Notes under the pieces: generated by a model
Told to the model about the DNA's origin: nothing
Seen by the model: only the letters and a program-made list of their open reading frames with translations
The model's database searches: none
Made by a program: the position numbers and the translations under genes
Source: an uncultured Collinsella sp.
GTDB taxonomy: Bacteria > Actinomycetota > Coriobacteriia > Coriobacteriales > Coriobacteriaceae
Assembly: GCA_959599095.1 (NCBI GenBank)
Contig: CAUGGC010000002.1
Span: 1 to 64,000 of the forward strand
DNA length: 64,000 nt
Direction of reading: 5' to 3'
In this document: positions 52,967 through 62,494 of the stretch, one piece after another
Position numbering within the stretch: position 1 is the first letter of the stretch
Layout of the letters: every line of letters starts with the position of its first letter

Positions 52967-53883
52967 CCTTTGACCTGTACGACACCGTCGACTCTTTTAT
53001 CGCCTATATCGCACGCGTTGAGGGGCTTTCTCCCAACACGGTGACGGCCTATGGCTCGAGACTGGAGCGCTTTGCTGCCTGGTGCGAGCGCGAGGATATT
53101 GATGCTTTCGCTGCCGACGTGCGCACCATTCGTCGCTATCTTGCTGAGCTTTCGCGTGAGCAGGTGGCTCCCCGAACGCTTGCGGCGCACCTGTCGGCTA
53201 TCCGATCTCTCTATCGCTGGATGGCTGCCGAGGGGATTGTCGAGGGCGATGCGGTCTCGGCGATCGCGTCGCCCAAGCTGCCGCGTGACCTGCCGGGCGT
53301 CCTTACGACCCAGCAGGTCGAGGCGCTGCTCAAGACGCCTGATACCTCAACACCCGCGGGACTGCGCGATGCGGCGATGCTCGAGTTGCTCTATGCCTCG
53401 GGTGCCCGCATCTCAGAGCTTGCGGCGCTCAATGTGGAATCCATCTCATGGTCCGAGCGCACGCTGCGCCTGTGGGGCAAGGGGAGCAAGGAGCGTATCG
53501 TCCCTCTGTATCGTCGTGCGCTCGATGTGACGCGTCTCTATATTGAAGAGGGGAGGCCGGAGTTGCTCGCTCGGGCAAAGCGCCGCGACCTCGCTACCGG
53601 GCCGCATCCGCTGCTTATATCGGCGCGCGGCAATCGCATGAGCGCCGCGATGCTTCGGCGGCGGTTCCATACGCTGGCGACGCTCGCCGGCATTCCGGCT
53701 GACATCGCCCCGCATGCGATGCGCCATACCTTTGCGACCGACTTGCTCGAGGGCGGTGCGGACCTGCGCTCGGTTCAAGAGCTGCTAGGTCATGCGAGCC
53801 TGTCCACGACGCAGATCTACACGCATCTCACACCCGATCGGCTTAAACGTGCCGTGGCTCAAGCCCATCCCCGCGGCGAATAG
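52963..53883 (+). CDS. xerC: Xer-family tyrosine recombinase (XerC/XerD-like), probable ATA start
   Basis: Resolves chromosome dimers with FtsK. 306 residues if begun at ATA 52963. N-terminal SAM-like core (FIAYIARVEGLSPNTVTAY), catalytic R in ASGARISEL, K in GKGSKERIVPL, HAMRHTF, GHASLSTTQIYTH with the nucleophile Tyr. The first normal start codon, GTG 53041, would remove 26 residues of the conserved N-terminal domain; no ATG, GTG or TTG occurs in frame between the upstream trmFO region and it. GGAGG at 52949-52953 is nine bases before an ATA that overlaps the trmFO TAG as ATAG, mimicking the ATGA overlaps seen elsewhere. The XerC versus XerD choice is uncertain. Confidence 0.85.
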   Translation: MAFDLYDTVDSFIAYIARVEGLSPNTVTAYGSRLERFAAWCEREDIDAFAADVRTIRRYLAELSREQVAPRTLAAHLSAIRSLYRWMAAEGIVEGDAVSAIASPKLPRDLPGVLTTQQVEALLKTPDTSTPAGLRDAAMLELLYASGARISELAALNVESISWSERTLRLWGKGSKERIVPLYRRALDVTRLYIEEGRPELLARAKRRDLATGPHPLLISARGNRMSAAMLRRRFHTLATLAGIPADIAPHAMRHTFATDLLEGGADLRSVQELLGHASLSTTQIYTHLTPDRLKRAVAQAHPRGE

Positions 53884-53932
53884 TGGCTGGGACGTCCCGC
53901 GCCGCACTCAGGTGTGTGGTTTTGATTGCGGG

Positions 53933-53961
53933 TTGGCAGGAAGAGGCATTCCTGCTATCAT
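53933..53961 (+). promoter_or_regulatory. Promoter of rpsB-tsf
   Basis: TTGGCA at 53933-53938, 17-base spacer, TATCAT at 53956-53961. It is the best promoter in the window after that of tRNA-Arg(CCG). Confidence 0.8.
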
Positions 53962-53967
53962 TCATCG

Positions 53968-54102
53968 GGTTGCTTCACGGCAACATGTTTTTATCACGCA
54001 CGCGCGGCTACTTCATACCGTGGTGCCCGGGCTTTGGTAGCACATGTCCGGGTTGGTTTTGGAGGATGACCCCGCGCGGAGGCAAACCACAGGAGGTTTA
54101 AC
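53968..54102 (+). other. Structured rpsB leader, possible S2-binding RNA
   Basis: A 135-base leader precedes rpsB: small hairpin TTGC/GCAA, and two longer potential stems (CCGGGC with GTCCGGG; CGCGCGG with CCGCGCG) that could switch near the ribosome site. S2 leaders exist in several bacteria; whether this one binds S2 is inference. Confidence 0.4.
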
Positions 54103-54831
54103 ATGGCTACCAAGATTAATATCCGCACCCTGCTCGAGGCCGGCTGCCACTTCGGTCACCAGACCCGTCGCTGGAACCCCAAGATGAAGCCGTTCATCTT
54201 CGGTGAGCGCAACGGCATCTACATCCTCGACCTCAAGCAGACCATCCTCGACGCCGACCAGGCCTACACCTTCGTCAAGAACGTCGCCAAGGGTGGCAAC
54301 GTGCTATTCGTCGGCACCAAGAAGCAGGCTCAGGAGGCCGTCAAGAACGCTGCTGAGCGCGCCAACATGCCTTACATCAACCAGCGTTGGCTCGGCGGTA
54401 TGCTGACCAACTTCGTCACCATCCGCTCCCGCATCAACCGCATGGAGGAGCTCGAGGCCATGGTCGAGGACGGCCGCATGGCAGTGCTCCCCAAGAAGGA
54501 GCAGGCTGTTCTCGGCAAGGAGCTCACCAAGCTCCAGACCAACCTCGGTGGCGCCCGCGACATGAAGGGTCTGCCCCAGGCTCTCTTCGTCATCGACACC
54601 AAGCGCGAGGAGAACGCCATCAAGGAGGCTCAGCGCCTGAACATCCCCGTCGTCGCCCTGATCGACACCAACTCCGATCCCGACGAGGTCGAGTACGGCA
54701 TCCCCTGCAACGATGACGCTATCTCCGCTGTCACCCTTATGTGCGAGCTCATGGCTGACGCCTGCCTCGCTGGCTCTGGTAAGGAGCAGGTCTCCGAGGC
54801 CGAGATGGCCGCTGAGCCCAAGGCCGAGTAA
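54103..54831 (+). CDS. rpsB: 30S ribosomal protein S2
   Basis: 242 residues. [25 protein letters not shown] and [17 protein letters not shown] are the S2 signatures. AGGAGG lies five bases before the ATG; a long structured leader precedes it. Confidence 0.98.
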   Translation: MATKINIRTLLEAGCHFGHQTRRWNPKMKPFIFGERNGIYILDLKQTILDADQAYTFVKNVAKGGNVLFVGTKKQAQEAVKNAAERANMPYINQRWLGGMLTNFVTIRSRINRMEELEAMVEDGRMAVLPKKEQAVLGKELTKLQTNLGGARDMKGLPQALFVIDTKREENAIKEAQRLNIPVVALIDTNSDPDEVEYGIPCNDDAISAVTLMCELMADACLAGSGKEQVSEAEMAAEPKAE

Positions 54832-54876
54832 ATCAGTCTTAGTTAATTCTTTTTCATCTCTTTGAAAGGAACCACA

Positions 54877-55746
54877 ATGGCCCAGATTACCGCCGCTATG
54901 GTCAAGCAGCTCCGCGAGATGACCGACTCCCCGATGATGGAGTGCAAGAAGGCTCTCGTCGAGGCTGACGGCGACATGGACGCCGCTGTCGACGTTCTGC
55001 GTAAGAACGGCCTTGCCAAGGCTGCCAAGAAGGCTGGCCGTGAGACCAACGAGGGCGCTGTCGCCGCGTTCGTCTCCGAGGATGGCAAGACCGGCGCTCT
55101 GCTCGAGCTCTCCTGCGAGACCGACTTCGTTGGCTCTAACGCCAAGTTCACCGGCTTTGCTTCCAAGGTCGCTGAGGTTGTCGCTACCACCGAGCCTGCT
55201 GACGTCGACGCTCTGCTCGAGAAGCCGATGGGCGAGGAGACCGTTTCCTCCGAGCTCACCGAGATGATTCACATCATGGGCGAGAACATGAAGATCTCCC
55301 GCTTCGCTGCCCGCAAGGCTGGGAACGGCGCGCTCGCTTCTTACATCCACATGGGTGGTAAGATCGGCGTCCTCGTCGAGTTCGCCTTCGAGAAGGCTGA
55401 GACCGCTCAGGCTGAATCCTTCAAGACCTTCGCTCACGACGTTGCCCTTCAGGTTGCCGCTGTCGCCCCGATCTGCGCTACCCGCGATCAGGTTCCGGCC
55501 GAGACCGTCGAGCACGAGAAGCAGATCTACATGGCTCAGGCTGCCGAGTCCGGCAAGCCCGAGGCCATTCAGGAGAAGATGGCTGTCGGCCGTCTGGAGA
55601 AGTTCTACAAGCAGTCCGTGCTCACCGAGCAGGAGTTCATCAAGGACAGCTCCCTCACCATCAAGAAGTACGCAGAGCAGGTCTCCAAGGAGCTCGGCGA
55701 CACCATTACCGTCGTTGCCTTTGACCGTCTGGTCCGTGGCGAGTAA
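54877..55746 (+). CDS. tsf: Elongation factor Ts
   Basis: Nucleotide exchange factor of EF-Tu. 289 residues: UBA-like N terminus (MTDSPMMECKKALVEADGDMDAAV), then SCETDFVGSNAKF, and the coiled dimerisation region. Real start ATG 54877 with GAAAGGA six bases upstream. Confidence 0.97.
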   Translation: MAQITAAMVKQLREMTDSPMMECKKALVEADGDMDAAVDVLRKNGLAKAAKKAGRETNEGAVAAFVSEDGKTGALLELSCETDFVGSNAKFTGFASKVAEVVATTEPADVDALLEKPMGEETVSSELTEMIHIMGENMKISRFAARKAGNGALASYIHMGGKIGVLVEFAFEKAETAQAESFKTFAHDVALQVAAVAPICATRDQVPAETVEHEKQIYMAQAAESGKPEAIQEKMAVGRLEKFYKQSVLTEQEFIKDSSLTIKKYAEQVSKELGDTITVVAFDRLVRGE

Positions 55747-55769
55747 ATAAGCTCTTGTAGCTGGTAATG

Positions 55770-55805
55770 AGCAGGCTGTGGGTTTTACTCACAGCCTGCT
55801 TTTTC
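55770..55805 (+). terminator. Intrinsic terminator of rpsB-tsf
   Basis: Perfect 11-bp stem (55770-55780 with 55790-55800), 9-nt loop, then TTTT. Confidence 0.92.
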
Positions 55806-55864
55806 ATGGCTCTTCTTAGAGCCTTTGATAGAATGTTGAGAGTTCAATCTAAAGGAGGATCGCT

Positions 55865-56587
55865 TTGTCCGACATCCGATATAAACGCGTGCTTCTTAAG
55901 CTTTCCGGCGAAGCGCTGATGGGCGACGGCCAATATGGCATCGACCCCAAGGTTACCGACCATCTTGCCAAGCAGGTCAAGGAGCTGCTCGCCGTTGGCC
56001 ATGAGGTCGGCGTCGTTGTCGGCGGCGGCAATATTTTCCGCGGCATGGCCGGCGCTGCCGGTGGCATGGAGCGTGCTCAGGCCGACTACATGGGCATGCT
56101 GGCAACCGTTATGAACGCGCTCGCCCTGCAGGATGCCTTCGAGCATAACGATGTTCCCTGCCGCGTGATGAGCGCTATCCAGATGAACGAGATCTGCGAG
56201 CCCTATATTCGCCGTCGCGCCATCAACCACCTTTCCAAGGGCAACGTCGTTATTTTTGCCGCCGGTTCGGGCAATCCGTACTTTACGACCGACACCGCCG
56301 CGGCTCTTCGTGCGTGCGAGATCGGCGCCGAGATTCTGATTAAAGCCACCAAGGTTGACGGCATCTACGACAAGGATCCCGTCAAGTGCGCCGATGCCGT
56401 CCGTTTTGACAAGATTACCTATCACGAGGTTCTCGTCCGCGGTCTGCAGGTTATGGATTCCACGGCTACGGCACTGTGCCAGGATAACCGTATGCCGATT
56501 TTGGTCCTCAACATCGATGGCGAGGACACCGTCAAGCGCGCGCTTTCGGGTGAGCCCGTCGGCACGCTCGTCTATCAGGAGGATTAA
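55865..56587 (+). CDS. pyrH: UMP kinase
   Basis: Hexameric bacterial UMP kinase of the amino acid kinase fold. 240 residues: [14 protein letters not shown] start, GGGNIFRG near 57-64, and [16 protein letters not shown] start with AAAGGAGG six bases upstream. Head of pyrH-frr-uppS-cdsA-dxr-rseP-ispG-proS. Confidence 0.97.
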   Translation: MSDIRYKRVLLKLSGEALMGDGQYGIDPKVTDHLAKQVKELLAVGHEVGVVVGGGNIFRGMAGAAGGMERAQADYMGMLATVMNALALQDAFEHNDVPCRVMSAIQMNEICEPYIRRRAINHLSKGNVVIFAAGSGNPYFTTDTAAALRACEIGAEILIKATKVDGIYDKDPVKCADAVRFDKITYHEVLVRGLQVMDSTATALCQDNRMPILVLNIDGEDTVKRALSGEPVGTLVYQED

Positions 56588-56589
56588 GC

Positions 56590-57126
56590 ATGGCAGATAA
56601 CATCACCGCCCATATGGACAAGTCGCTCGAGTCCCTCAAGCATAACTTCTCCAAGGTCCGTACCGGCCGCGCCAATGCCAACATTCTGTCCGACATCACC
56701 GTCGATTATTACGGTGTTCCCACGCCGGTCACGCAGGTTGCCGCCGTCAAGACCCCCGAGGCCCACATGCTGCTCATCGAGCCGTGGGACAAGGCACTCA
56801 TCAATGCTATCGTCAAGGCCATCGGCGCTTCCGATCTGGGTATTACCCCCAACTCCGATGGCACCGTCGTTCGTCTTCCGTTCCCGGCTCCCACTGAGGA
56901 GCGCCGTCGCGAGCTCGTCAAGGAGTGCCGCGAGTACGCCGAGCAGGCCAAGGTGTCTATCCGTAACATCCGTCGCGACTTCAACAACAAGCTCGAGCGC
57001 GATGAGGAGCTCACCGAGGACGATGTCCGTCGCGAGCAGGCCAAGGTCCAGAAGCACACTGATGAGTATGTCGCCAAGGTCGAGGAGCTTCTGAAGGAAA
57101 AAGAAGCCGAGGTCATGGAGATCTAA
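56590..57126 (+). CDS. frr: Ribosome recycling factor
   Basis: 178 residues. NFSKVRTGRANANIL, YYGVPTPVTQVA and the coiled three-helix bundle with RREQAKVQKHTDEYV mark RRF. Starts two bases after pyrH. Confidence 0.97.
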   Translation: MADNITAHMDKSLESLKHNFSKVRTGRANANILSDITVDYYGVPTPVTQVAAVKTPEAHMLLIEPWDKALINAIVKAIGASDLGITPNSDGTVVRLPFPAPTEERRRELVKECREYAEQAKVSIRNIRRDFNNKLERDEELTEDDVRREQAKVQKHTDEYVAKVEELLKEKEAEVMEI

Positions 57127-57127
57127 G

Positions 57128-57922
57128 GTGCAATACGACGAGCATAAACTGGTCGAGTACTTTGCCGACGCCCCTGCGGGCGTCGGTTTTTCCGACCTTG
57201 ACCTCAATAACATTCCGCACCATATCTCGTGCATCATGGACGGCAACGGTCGCTGGGCCACGTCGCGCGGTCTTGCGCGCACTGAGGGCCACAAGGCGGG
57301 TATCGTCTCCCTTCGTGAGATTATTACCGCCTGCGTGCGTCTGGGCGTCGACGTGCTTTCTGCCTATGCGTTTTCGACCGAAAACTGGAATCGCCCTCAG
57401 CACGAAGTCAACGTTCTGATGCACCTGTTTGCCAAGACGTTCATCGACGAGCTGCCGCTTCTGAAGCGCGAAAACGTGCGCGTTGTCTTTTTGGGTGACA
57501 TTTCCGCGCTGCCCAAGAAGACCCGCGACGTTTTTGAACGCGGTCTTGCTGAGTGCGCCGATCACACCGGCATGACGCTGGCGCTTGCCGTCAACTACGG
57601 CGCGCGTGCCGAGATTACCCGCGCTGTCCGTCAGATCGCACTCGACGCTGCCGCCGGTAAGATCGATCCTGCCGCAATTGATGACGACATGGTGGCTTCC
57701 CACCTCTATACCGCCGGCCTTCCCGATCCTGAGCTTGTGATTCGCACTTCTGGTGAGCTGCGCCTTTCGAACTATCTGCTGTGGCAGGTGGCTTATTCCG
57801 AATTCTACGTCACCGATACCTATTGGCCCGACTTTGATCGTTGGGGCCTTGTCGACGCCATTTTGGCCTATCAGGGCCGTGACCGTAGGTTTGGTGGTCT
57901 GAGCAAGACCGAGGAGGCTTAA
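57128..57922 (+). CDS. uppS: Isoprenyl transferase (undecaprenyl diphosphate synthase)
   Basis: Makes the lipid carrier for peptidoglycan and wall polysaccharide. 264 residues: CIMDGNGRWA near 35-44 (catalytic Asp), YAFSTENWNRP near 81-91, and the basic RTSGELRLSN. GTG start one base after the frr stop. Confidence 0.95.
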   Translation: MQYDEHKLVEYFADAPAGVGFSDLDLNNIPHHISCIMDGNGRWATSRGLARTEGHKAGIVSLREIITACVRLGVDVLSAYAFSTENWNRPQHEVNVLMHLFAKTFIDELPLLKRENVRVVFLGDISALPKKTRDVFERGLAECADHTGMTLALAVNYGARAEITRAVRQIALDAAAGKIDPAAIDDDMVASHLYTAGLPDPELVIRTSGELRLSNYLLWQVAYSEFYVTDTYWPDFDRWGLVDAILAYQGRDRRFGGLSKTEEA

Positions 57923-57924
57923 TC

Positions 57925-58824
57925 GTGTCCGATCGTCCCAAGGCAACTGCTCCCAAGACATCTGAGCGCAAGGCTGTCGCTGCGGGAGCGCCCGCAGCGA
58001 AGAATGGCACCGGTTCGTGGCTTGCGGGCTTTATCACCCGTGCCGCCGCCGGTATCGTTTACGCCGTTGTCTTTATCCTGTGCCTGGTTTTGGGTATCGT
58101 GCCCACGGCCATCTTTGTTTCTGTCATGAGCGGTCTGTGCTGCTATGAGTTTTTCCGTATGACGAGGCTCGATGGCAAGATGGCTAACGAGCGCATGGGT
58201 ATCGCTGCCGCCGTACTCTTTCCGCTGTCGGCGTTGGGCGATTCGATGTTGCTGAATGCCCTGCTTTTTGCCCTGATGCTCGCTGTGGGCATTTGGTATG
58301 TCTGGTCGCCGCGTACCCGCATCTCTGATGTGGCCGTGACGCTCATGGGTCCCATCTACACTGGCTTTATGCTGTCGGCTATCGTGCTGCTGCGCGATGC
58401 CGTGCCCGGTTTTGCCGGCGCCTTGCTTTCGGTGGGCGTTTGCGCGTCCCTTTGGGTCTCCGATTCGTTTGCCTACATCGTGGGCAGCCGTATCGGCAAG
58501 CACAAGATGGTTCCCAAGATCTCTCCTAAAAAGAGCTGGGAGGGATTTGTCGGCGGCATTCTGGGCTCGGTTTTGATTTGGCTCATCCTGTGGGCGACGC
58601 ACTTCTACAAACTCAGCCTGCCCTATGCGCTGCTGTGCGGCTTGGTCGTGTCCATCCTGGGCGTTATCGGCGACCTCATTGAGTCGCGCATCAAGCGTGG
58701 CGTGGGCGTCAAGGATTCCGGCAACCTTATCCCGGGCCATGGCGGCATGCTCGACCGTAGCGACTCGCTTATCTTTGGCTGCATTACCGCGCAGCTGCTT
58801 TTGATGATCGGGGGCGTGCTGTAA
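57925..58824 (+). CDS. cdsA: Phosphatidate cytidylyltransferase
   Basis: CDP-diacylglycerol synthesis in the membrane. 299 residues, about eight membrane helices after a 30-residue Ala/Lys-rich N terminus; signature SWEGFVGGI and VKDSGNLIPGHGGMLDRSDS near 271-290. GTG start with GGAGG six bases upstream. Confidence 0.95.
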   Translation: MSDRPKATAPKTSERKAVAAGAPAAKNGTGSWLAGFITRAAAGIVYAVVFILCLVLGIVPTAIFVSVMSGLCCYEFFRMTRLDGKMANERMGIAAAVLFPLSALGDSMLLNALLFALMLAVGIWYVWSPRTRISDVAVTLMGPIYTGFMLSAIVLLRDAVPGFAGALLSVGVCASLWVSDSFAYIVGSRIGKHKMVPKISPKKSWEGFVGGILGSVLIWLILWATHFYKLSLPYALLCGLVVSILGVIGDLIESRIKRGVGVKDSGNLIPGHGGMLDRSDSLIFGCITAQLLLMIGGVL

Positions 58825-60011
58825 TGTCATTCCAGACGACGTATGGCTCCGATGGACGCCTTCGTGTTGCCATCCTGGGTTGTACGGGCTCTATCGGCAC
58901 GCAGGCACTCGACGTGTGCCGTCAGCATGCCGATCGACTGCAGGTAACGGCGCTGTCCGTCAATTCCAGCACCTCGGAGCTCGTTGCCGCCGCCCGCGAG
59001 TTCTCGGTTCCGGCCGTTGCCGTGGCCGACTCCGCCCACGGTGCGGACGCCGTGCTGCAGGAGCTGCCTGAGGGCACGGAGCTCGGTGTTGGTGCGCAGG
59101 CGGTTTGTGAGCTCGCACGTCGCGATGATGTCGACTGTGTGCTTGTTGCCATTGTGGGCGCTGCCGGGCTCGAAGCGAGCCATGCGGCCTTGACCTCGAA
59201 TAAGCGTCTTGCCCTTGCCAACAAGGAGTCCCTCGTCGTCGGTGGCGACTTGCTTATGCCGTTGGCGCAACCGGGCCAGCTTATTCCAGTTGACTCTGAG
59301 CACTCCGCCATCTACCAGTGCTATCTGGGGGAGAACCCACGCGAGGCTCATTGTATTTGGCTCACCTGCTCGGGCGGTCCGTTCTTTGGCCGCACGCGCG
59401 ACGAGCTCAATCGCGTGACGCGTGCCGATGCCCTCGCACATCCCACGTGGGCCATGGGTGCCAAGATCACCATCGACTCCGCCACCCTCATGAACAAGGG
59501 TCTGGAGCGCATTGAGGCCATGCATCTGTTTAACTGCGACCTCGATTTCATTAACGTGGTCGTGCAACGTCAGTCCAAGATTCACTCTATGGTCGAGTTT
59601 GCCGACGGCTCCGTGATGGCGCATCTCGGTGCTTCCGACATGCGTATTCCCATCCAGTTCGCGTTCTCGTATCCCGAGCGTTGGGATACCCCGGTGCCTC
59701 GTATCGATTTCCGCGAGCTGGGACAGCTCACGTTTGATGCTGCCGACATGGATACCTTCCGCTGTCTGGCACTGGCCGAGCGTGCCGGCAAGACGGGTGG
59801 CACCATGCCGTGCGTGCTCAATGCCGCCAACGAGGTCGCCGTCGATGCCTTCCTGCACGATGGCTGCAGCTTTACCGATATCGATCGCATTGTGGAATCC
59901 TGCATGGATGCCCACGATATGCAGGCGGTCGATTCGTTTGAGCAGCTTCGCGACATCGATGCGTGGGCGCGTGAAAAAGCTGCGCAGGCGCTCGCCGCAA
60001 CCCGTTCCTAA
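58824..60011 (+). CDS. dxr: 1-deoxy-D-xylulose 5-phosphate reductoisomerase
   Basis: MEP pathway. 395 residues: GCTGSIGTQALDV near 14-26 (NADPH), SALV-like DSEHSAIYQC near 152-161, and the glycine-rich STLMNKGLERIEA near 215-227. TAATG overlap with cdsA. Confidence 0.96.
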   Translation: MSFQTTYGSDGRLRVAILGCTGSIGTQALDVCRQHADRLQVTALSVNSSTSELVAAAREFSVPAVAVADSAHGADAVLQELPEGTELGVGAQAVCELARRDDVDCVLVAIVGAAGLEASHAALTSNKRLALANKESLVVGGDLLMPLAQPGQLIPVDSEHSAIYQCYLGENPREAHCIWLTCSGGPFFGRTRDELNRVTRADALAHPTWAMGAKITIDSATLMNKGLERIEAMHLFNCDLDFINVVVQRQSKIHSMVEFADGSVMAHLGASDMRIPIQFAFSYPERWDTPVPRIDFRELGQLTFDAADMDTFRCLALAERAGKTGGTMPCVLNAANEVAVDAFLHDGCSFTDIDRIVESCMDAHDMQAVDSFEQLRDIDAWAREKAAQALAATRS

Positions 60012-60036
60012 CCCATAAGGATTGCTTTTTCGTTTT

Positions 60037-61398
60037 ATGGATACTGTTCTGAGCGTTCTTTCATCGGTCTTTTGGGGCCTGCTGATGCTTTCCGTCCTCG
60101 TGTTTTTGCACGAGGGCGGCCACTTTTTGGCGGCGCGTGCCTGCGGCGTCCGTGTGACCGAGTTCTTTTTGGGCCTGCCGTGCCGCTTTGACATCCATTA
60201 CACGTCGCGTCGCATTGGAACCAAGTTTGGCGTGACCCCGCTGCTGCTGGGTGGCTACGCTGCCATCTGCGGTATGGATCCGACCGATGTCTCGTGCGCC
60301 GATCGCGTGCTCGCGGCTATCTACCGTCATGGTCGCGTGACCGTGGCCGACCTTGCTGTCGAGCTCGAGCTTTCCGAGGAGGATGTGCTCGAGGCATGCG
60401 CCTTGCTCTTGGGTTGGGGCTCTATCGCGCCTTGGTATGAGGAAGGGGAGAAGCCCTCGCCGAGCTACTATCCCACCAAGTATCAGACGCTGCCACGAGA
60501 TGCGGCGGGTTACACCACCTTTGACGGCCGCCGTTTCGATCGAGAGCATGCGACTACCGAGGGCGATGTGTGGGAGCTGCCGTGCGGCGAGGCCGAGTTC
60601 CTTGCACAAGAGCGTTCGCACACCTATCTTGGCCAGGGCTTTCTCAAGCGCGCCTTTATGCTGCTCGCGGGCATTCTCGTCAATATCCTGACGGGCTTTT
60701 TGCTGCTTATGAGCATCTACTCTATTGCGGGTGTCACCGTGCCGATGGATACCAACGTGATCGGTCAGGTTGACGAGGGGTCTATTGCCGCCAAGGCGGG
60801 TATCGAGGGCGGCGACGCGATCCTTTCGGTTGACGGAGTATCGTGCTCTACCTGGATGGACGTTTACGATGCCATCGGTAAGGCTGCCGGTAAGGACGAT
60901 ATCGCCATCGAGTACGAGCGTGACGGCAAGCAGCATTCGACCGCGGTTGCGCTCAAAGAGGACGAGCGCCTAGGTGTGTATGCCTCTACGCAGGTGGTCC
61001 GTTTAGACCCCATCACGTCGGCTCGACTTTCGTTCTCCTATGTCGTGCAGACAGCGGAGGGCGTGATGCGCCTGCTCCAGCCGCAGCATACGATGGAGAT
61101 TCTCGATCAGTCTTCTTCGATCGTGGGCATTAGCGTTATGTCCTCACAGGCTGCTGCTGCCGGCCCTGCCACGTTCCTTTCGTTTGCCGCCCTCATTTCG
61201 TTCTCGCTTGGCTTTATGAACCTGCTGCCCATCCCACCACTCGATGGCGGCAAGCTGGTCATCGAGATCATTCAAAAGATTGCTGGCCGCGAGCTTCCGC
61301 TCAAGGTCCAGACGATTGTGAGCTATGTGGGCATCGCGCTCTTTGTGCTGCTGTTTGTCTATATGCTTCGTTCCGACATCCTTCGATTTATTCTGTAG
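60037..61398 (+). CDS. rseP: Site-2 zinc metalloprotease RseP/RasP-like, with a winged-helix-like insertion
   Basis: Intramembrane protease, 453 residues. HEGGH at 25-29 in TM1, NILTGFLLL membrane segment near 215, one PDZ domain about 235-310, and NLLPIPPLDGG near 391-401 complete the active site. Between the first metal motif (after GGYAAICGMD) and the next conserved helix (HTYLGQGFLKRAFMLLAG) lies an about 110-residue insertion (80-188). Its first half, ADRVLAAIYRHGRVTVADLAVELELSEEDVLEAC, reads like a winged helix. I have not seen it in E. coli or Bacillus homologues. Start: ATG 60037, though the ribosome site is 15 bases away; TTG 60022 is too close. Confidence 0.9.
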   Translation: MDTVLSVLSSVFWGLLMLSVLVFLHEGGHFLAARACGVRVTEFFLGLPCRFDIHYTSRRIGTKFGVTPLLLGGYAAICGMDPTDVSCADRVLAAIYRHGRVTVADLAVELELSEEDVLEACALLLGWGSIAPWYEEGEKPSPSYYPTKYQTLPRDAAGYTTFDGRRFDREHATTEGDVWELPCGEAEFLAQERSHTYLGQGFLKRAFMLLAGILVNILTGFLLLMSIYSIAGVTVPMDTNVIGQVDEGSIAAKAGIEGGDAILSVDGVSCSTWMDVYDAIGKAAGKDDIAIEYERDGKQHSTAVALKEDERLGVYASTQVVRLDPITSARLSFSYVVQTAEGVMRLLQPQHTMEILDQSSSIVGISVMSSQAAAAGPATFLSFAALISFSLGFMNLLPIPPLDGGKLVIEIIQKIAGRELPLKVQTIVSYVGIALFVLLFVYMLRSDILRFIL

Positions 61399-61411
61399 GG
61401 GAGTGTTTGGA

Positions 61412-62494
61412 TTGTCTTTATCCCATCCTTTGCCTCGCGAGTTGACGTGCCCCGTGCATGTGGGCGGCGTGCAGATCGGTGGCGGCGCGCCGGTGGTGGT
61501 CCAATCCATGACCTGCACCGATACCGCTGATGCCCAGGCAACGCTTGCGCAAGTGTGCGCGTTGGCGCAGGCTGGCTGCGATATCGTGCGTGTGAGCGTG
61601 CCCACCGAGGCCGCGCTTGAGGGTTTCCGCACCATCTGTGCCGAGTCTCCGGTGCCAATCGTTGCCGATATCCACTTTAACCACAAGCTGGCCATTGGCG
61701 CTGTGGAGGCCGGTGCCGCCAAGCTCCGCATCAATCCCGGTAATATCGGCGATTGGGCCAAGGTCGATGCCGTGATCGATGCCGCGGGCGCCGCTGGGTG
61801 CGCGATTCGCATTGGCGTGAACGCCGGCTCACTCGAGCAGGATATCGCCGAGCGCGACGAGCTTACGCAGCCCGAGAAGCTCGTGATGTCGAGCGAGCGC
61901 TTCGTCAAGCACTTTGAGGACCGCGGCTTTACGAACATTGTGCTTTCTGCCAAGGCCCATAGCGTGCAAACGACGCTTGATACCTATCGAGCCCTGTCGC
62001 GTGAGATTTCCCACGTTCCGCTTCACCTGGGCGTGACGGAGGCGGGGACCAAGCTCCAGGGCACTATCAAGAGCTCTGTAGGCTTGGGTATCTTGCTTTC
62101 CGAAGGCATTGGCGACACCATGCGTGTGTCGCTCACAGCCGATCCGGTTGAGGAGCCGCCGGTCGCCTGGGGAATTTTGCAGTCGCTGGGCCTGCGCCGC
62201 CGTGGTCCCGAGATTGTCTCGTGCCCCACGTGCGCCCGCTGCCAGGTTAACCTGATTCCCATCGCCGAGGAGGTCACCGAGCGGCTTAAGAACTATGCCG
62301 CGCCGCTTTCGATTGCCGTCATGGGATGTGCCGTTAATGGCCCCGGTGAGGCTTCTGATGCCGACCTGGGCGTTGCCTGCGGACGTGGTCAGGCTCTGCT
62401 CTTTTCGCATGGCCAGATCATTGGTAAAGTAGCTGAGGACCAAATTGTCGACGCGCTTATGGCAGAGGTCGACAAGCTTATTGAGGAGAAATAA
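61412..62494 (+). CDS. ispG: 4-hydroxy-3-methylbut-2-en-1-yl diphosphate synthase (flavodoxin)
   Basis: MEP pathway, 4Fe-4S enzyme. 360 residues: VQSMTCTDTADAQATLAQV near 30-48, the TIM barrel, and the cluster ligands in CPTCARC near 271-277 and VMGCAVNGPGE near 302-312. TTG 61412 lies seven bases after GGGGAG. Together with dxr two genes upstream, shows isoprenoids via MEP. Confidence 0.95.
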   Translation: MSLSHPLPRELTCPVHVGGVQIGGGAPVVVQSMTCTDTADAQATLAQVCALAQAGCDIVRVSVPTEAALEGFRTICAESPVPIVADIHFNHKLAIGAVEAGAAKLRINPGNIGDWAKVDAVIDAAGAAGCAIRIGVNAGSLEQDIAERDELTQPEKLVMSSERFVKHFEDRGFTNIVLSAKAHSVQTTLDTYRALSREISHVPLHLGVTEAGTKLQGTIKSSVGLGILLSEGIGDTMRVSLTADPVEEPPVAWGILQSLGLRRRGPEIVSCPTCARCQVNLIPIAEEVTERLKNYAAPLSIAVMGCAVNGPGEASDADLGVACGRGQALLFSHGQIIGKVAEDQIVDALMAEVDKLIEEK

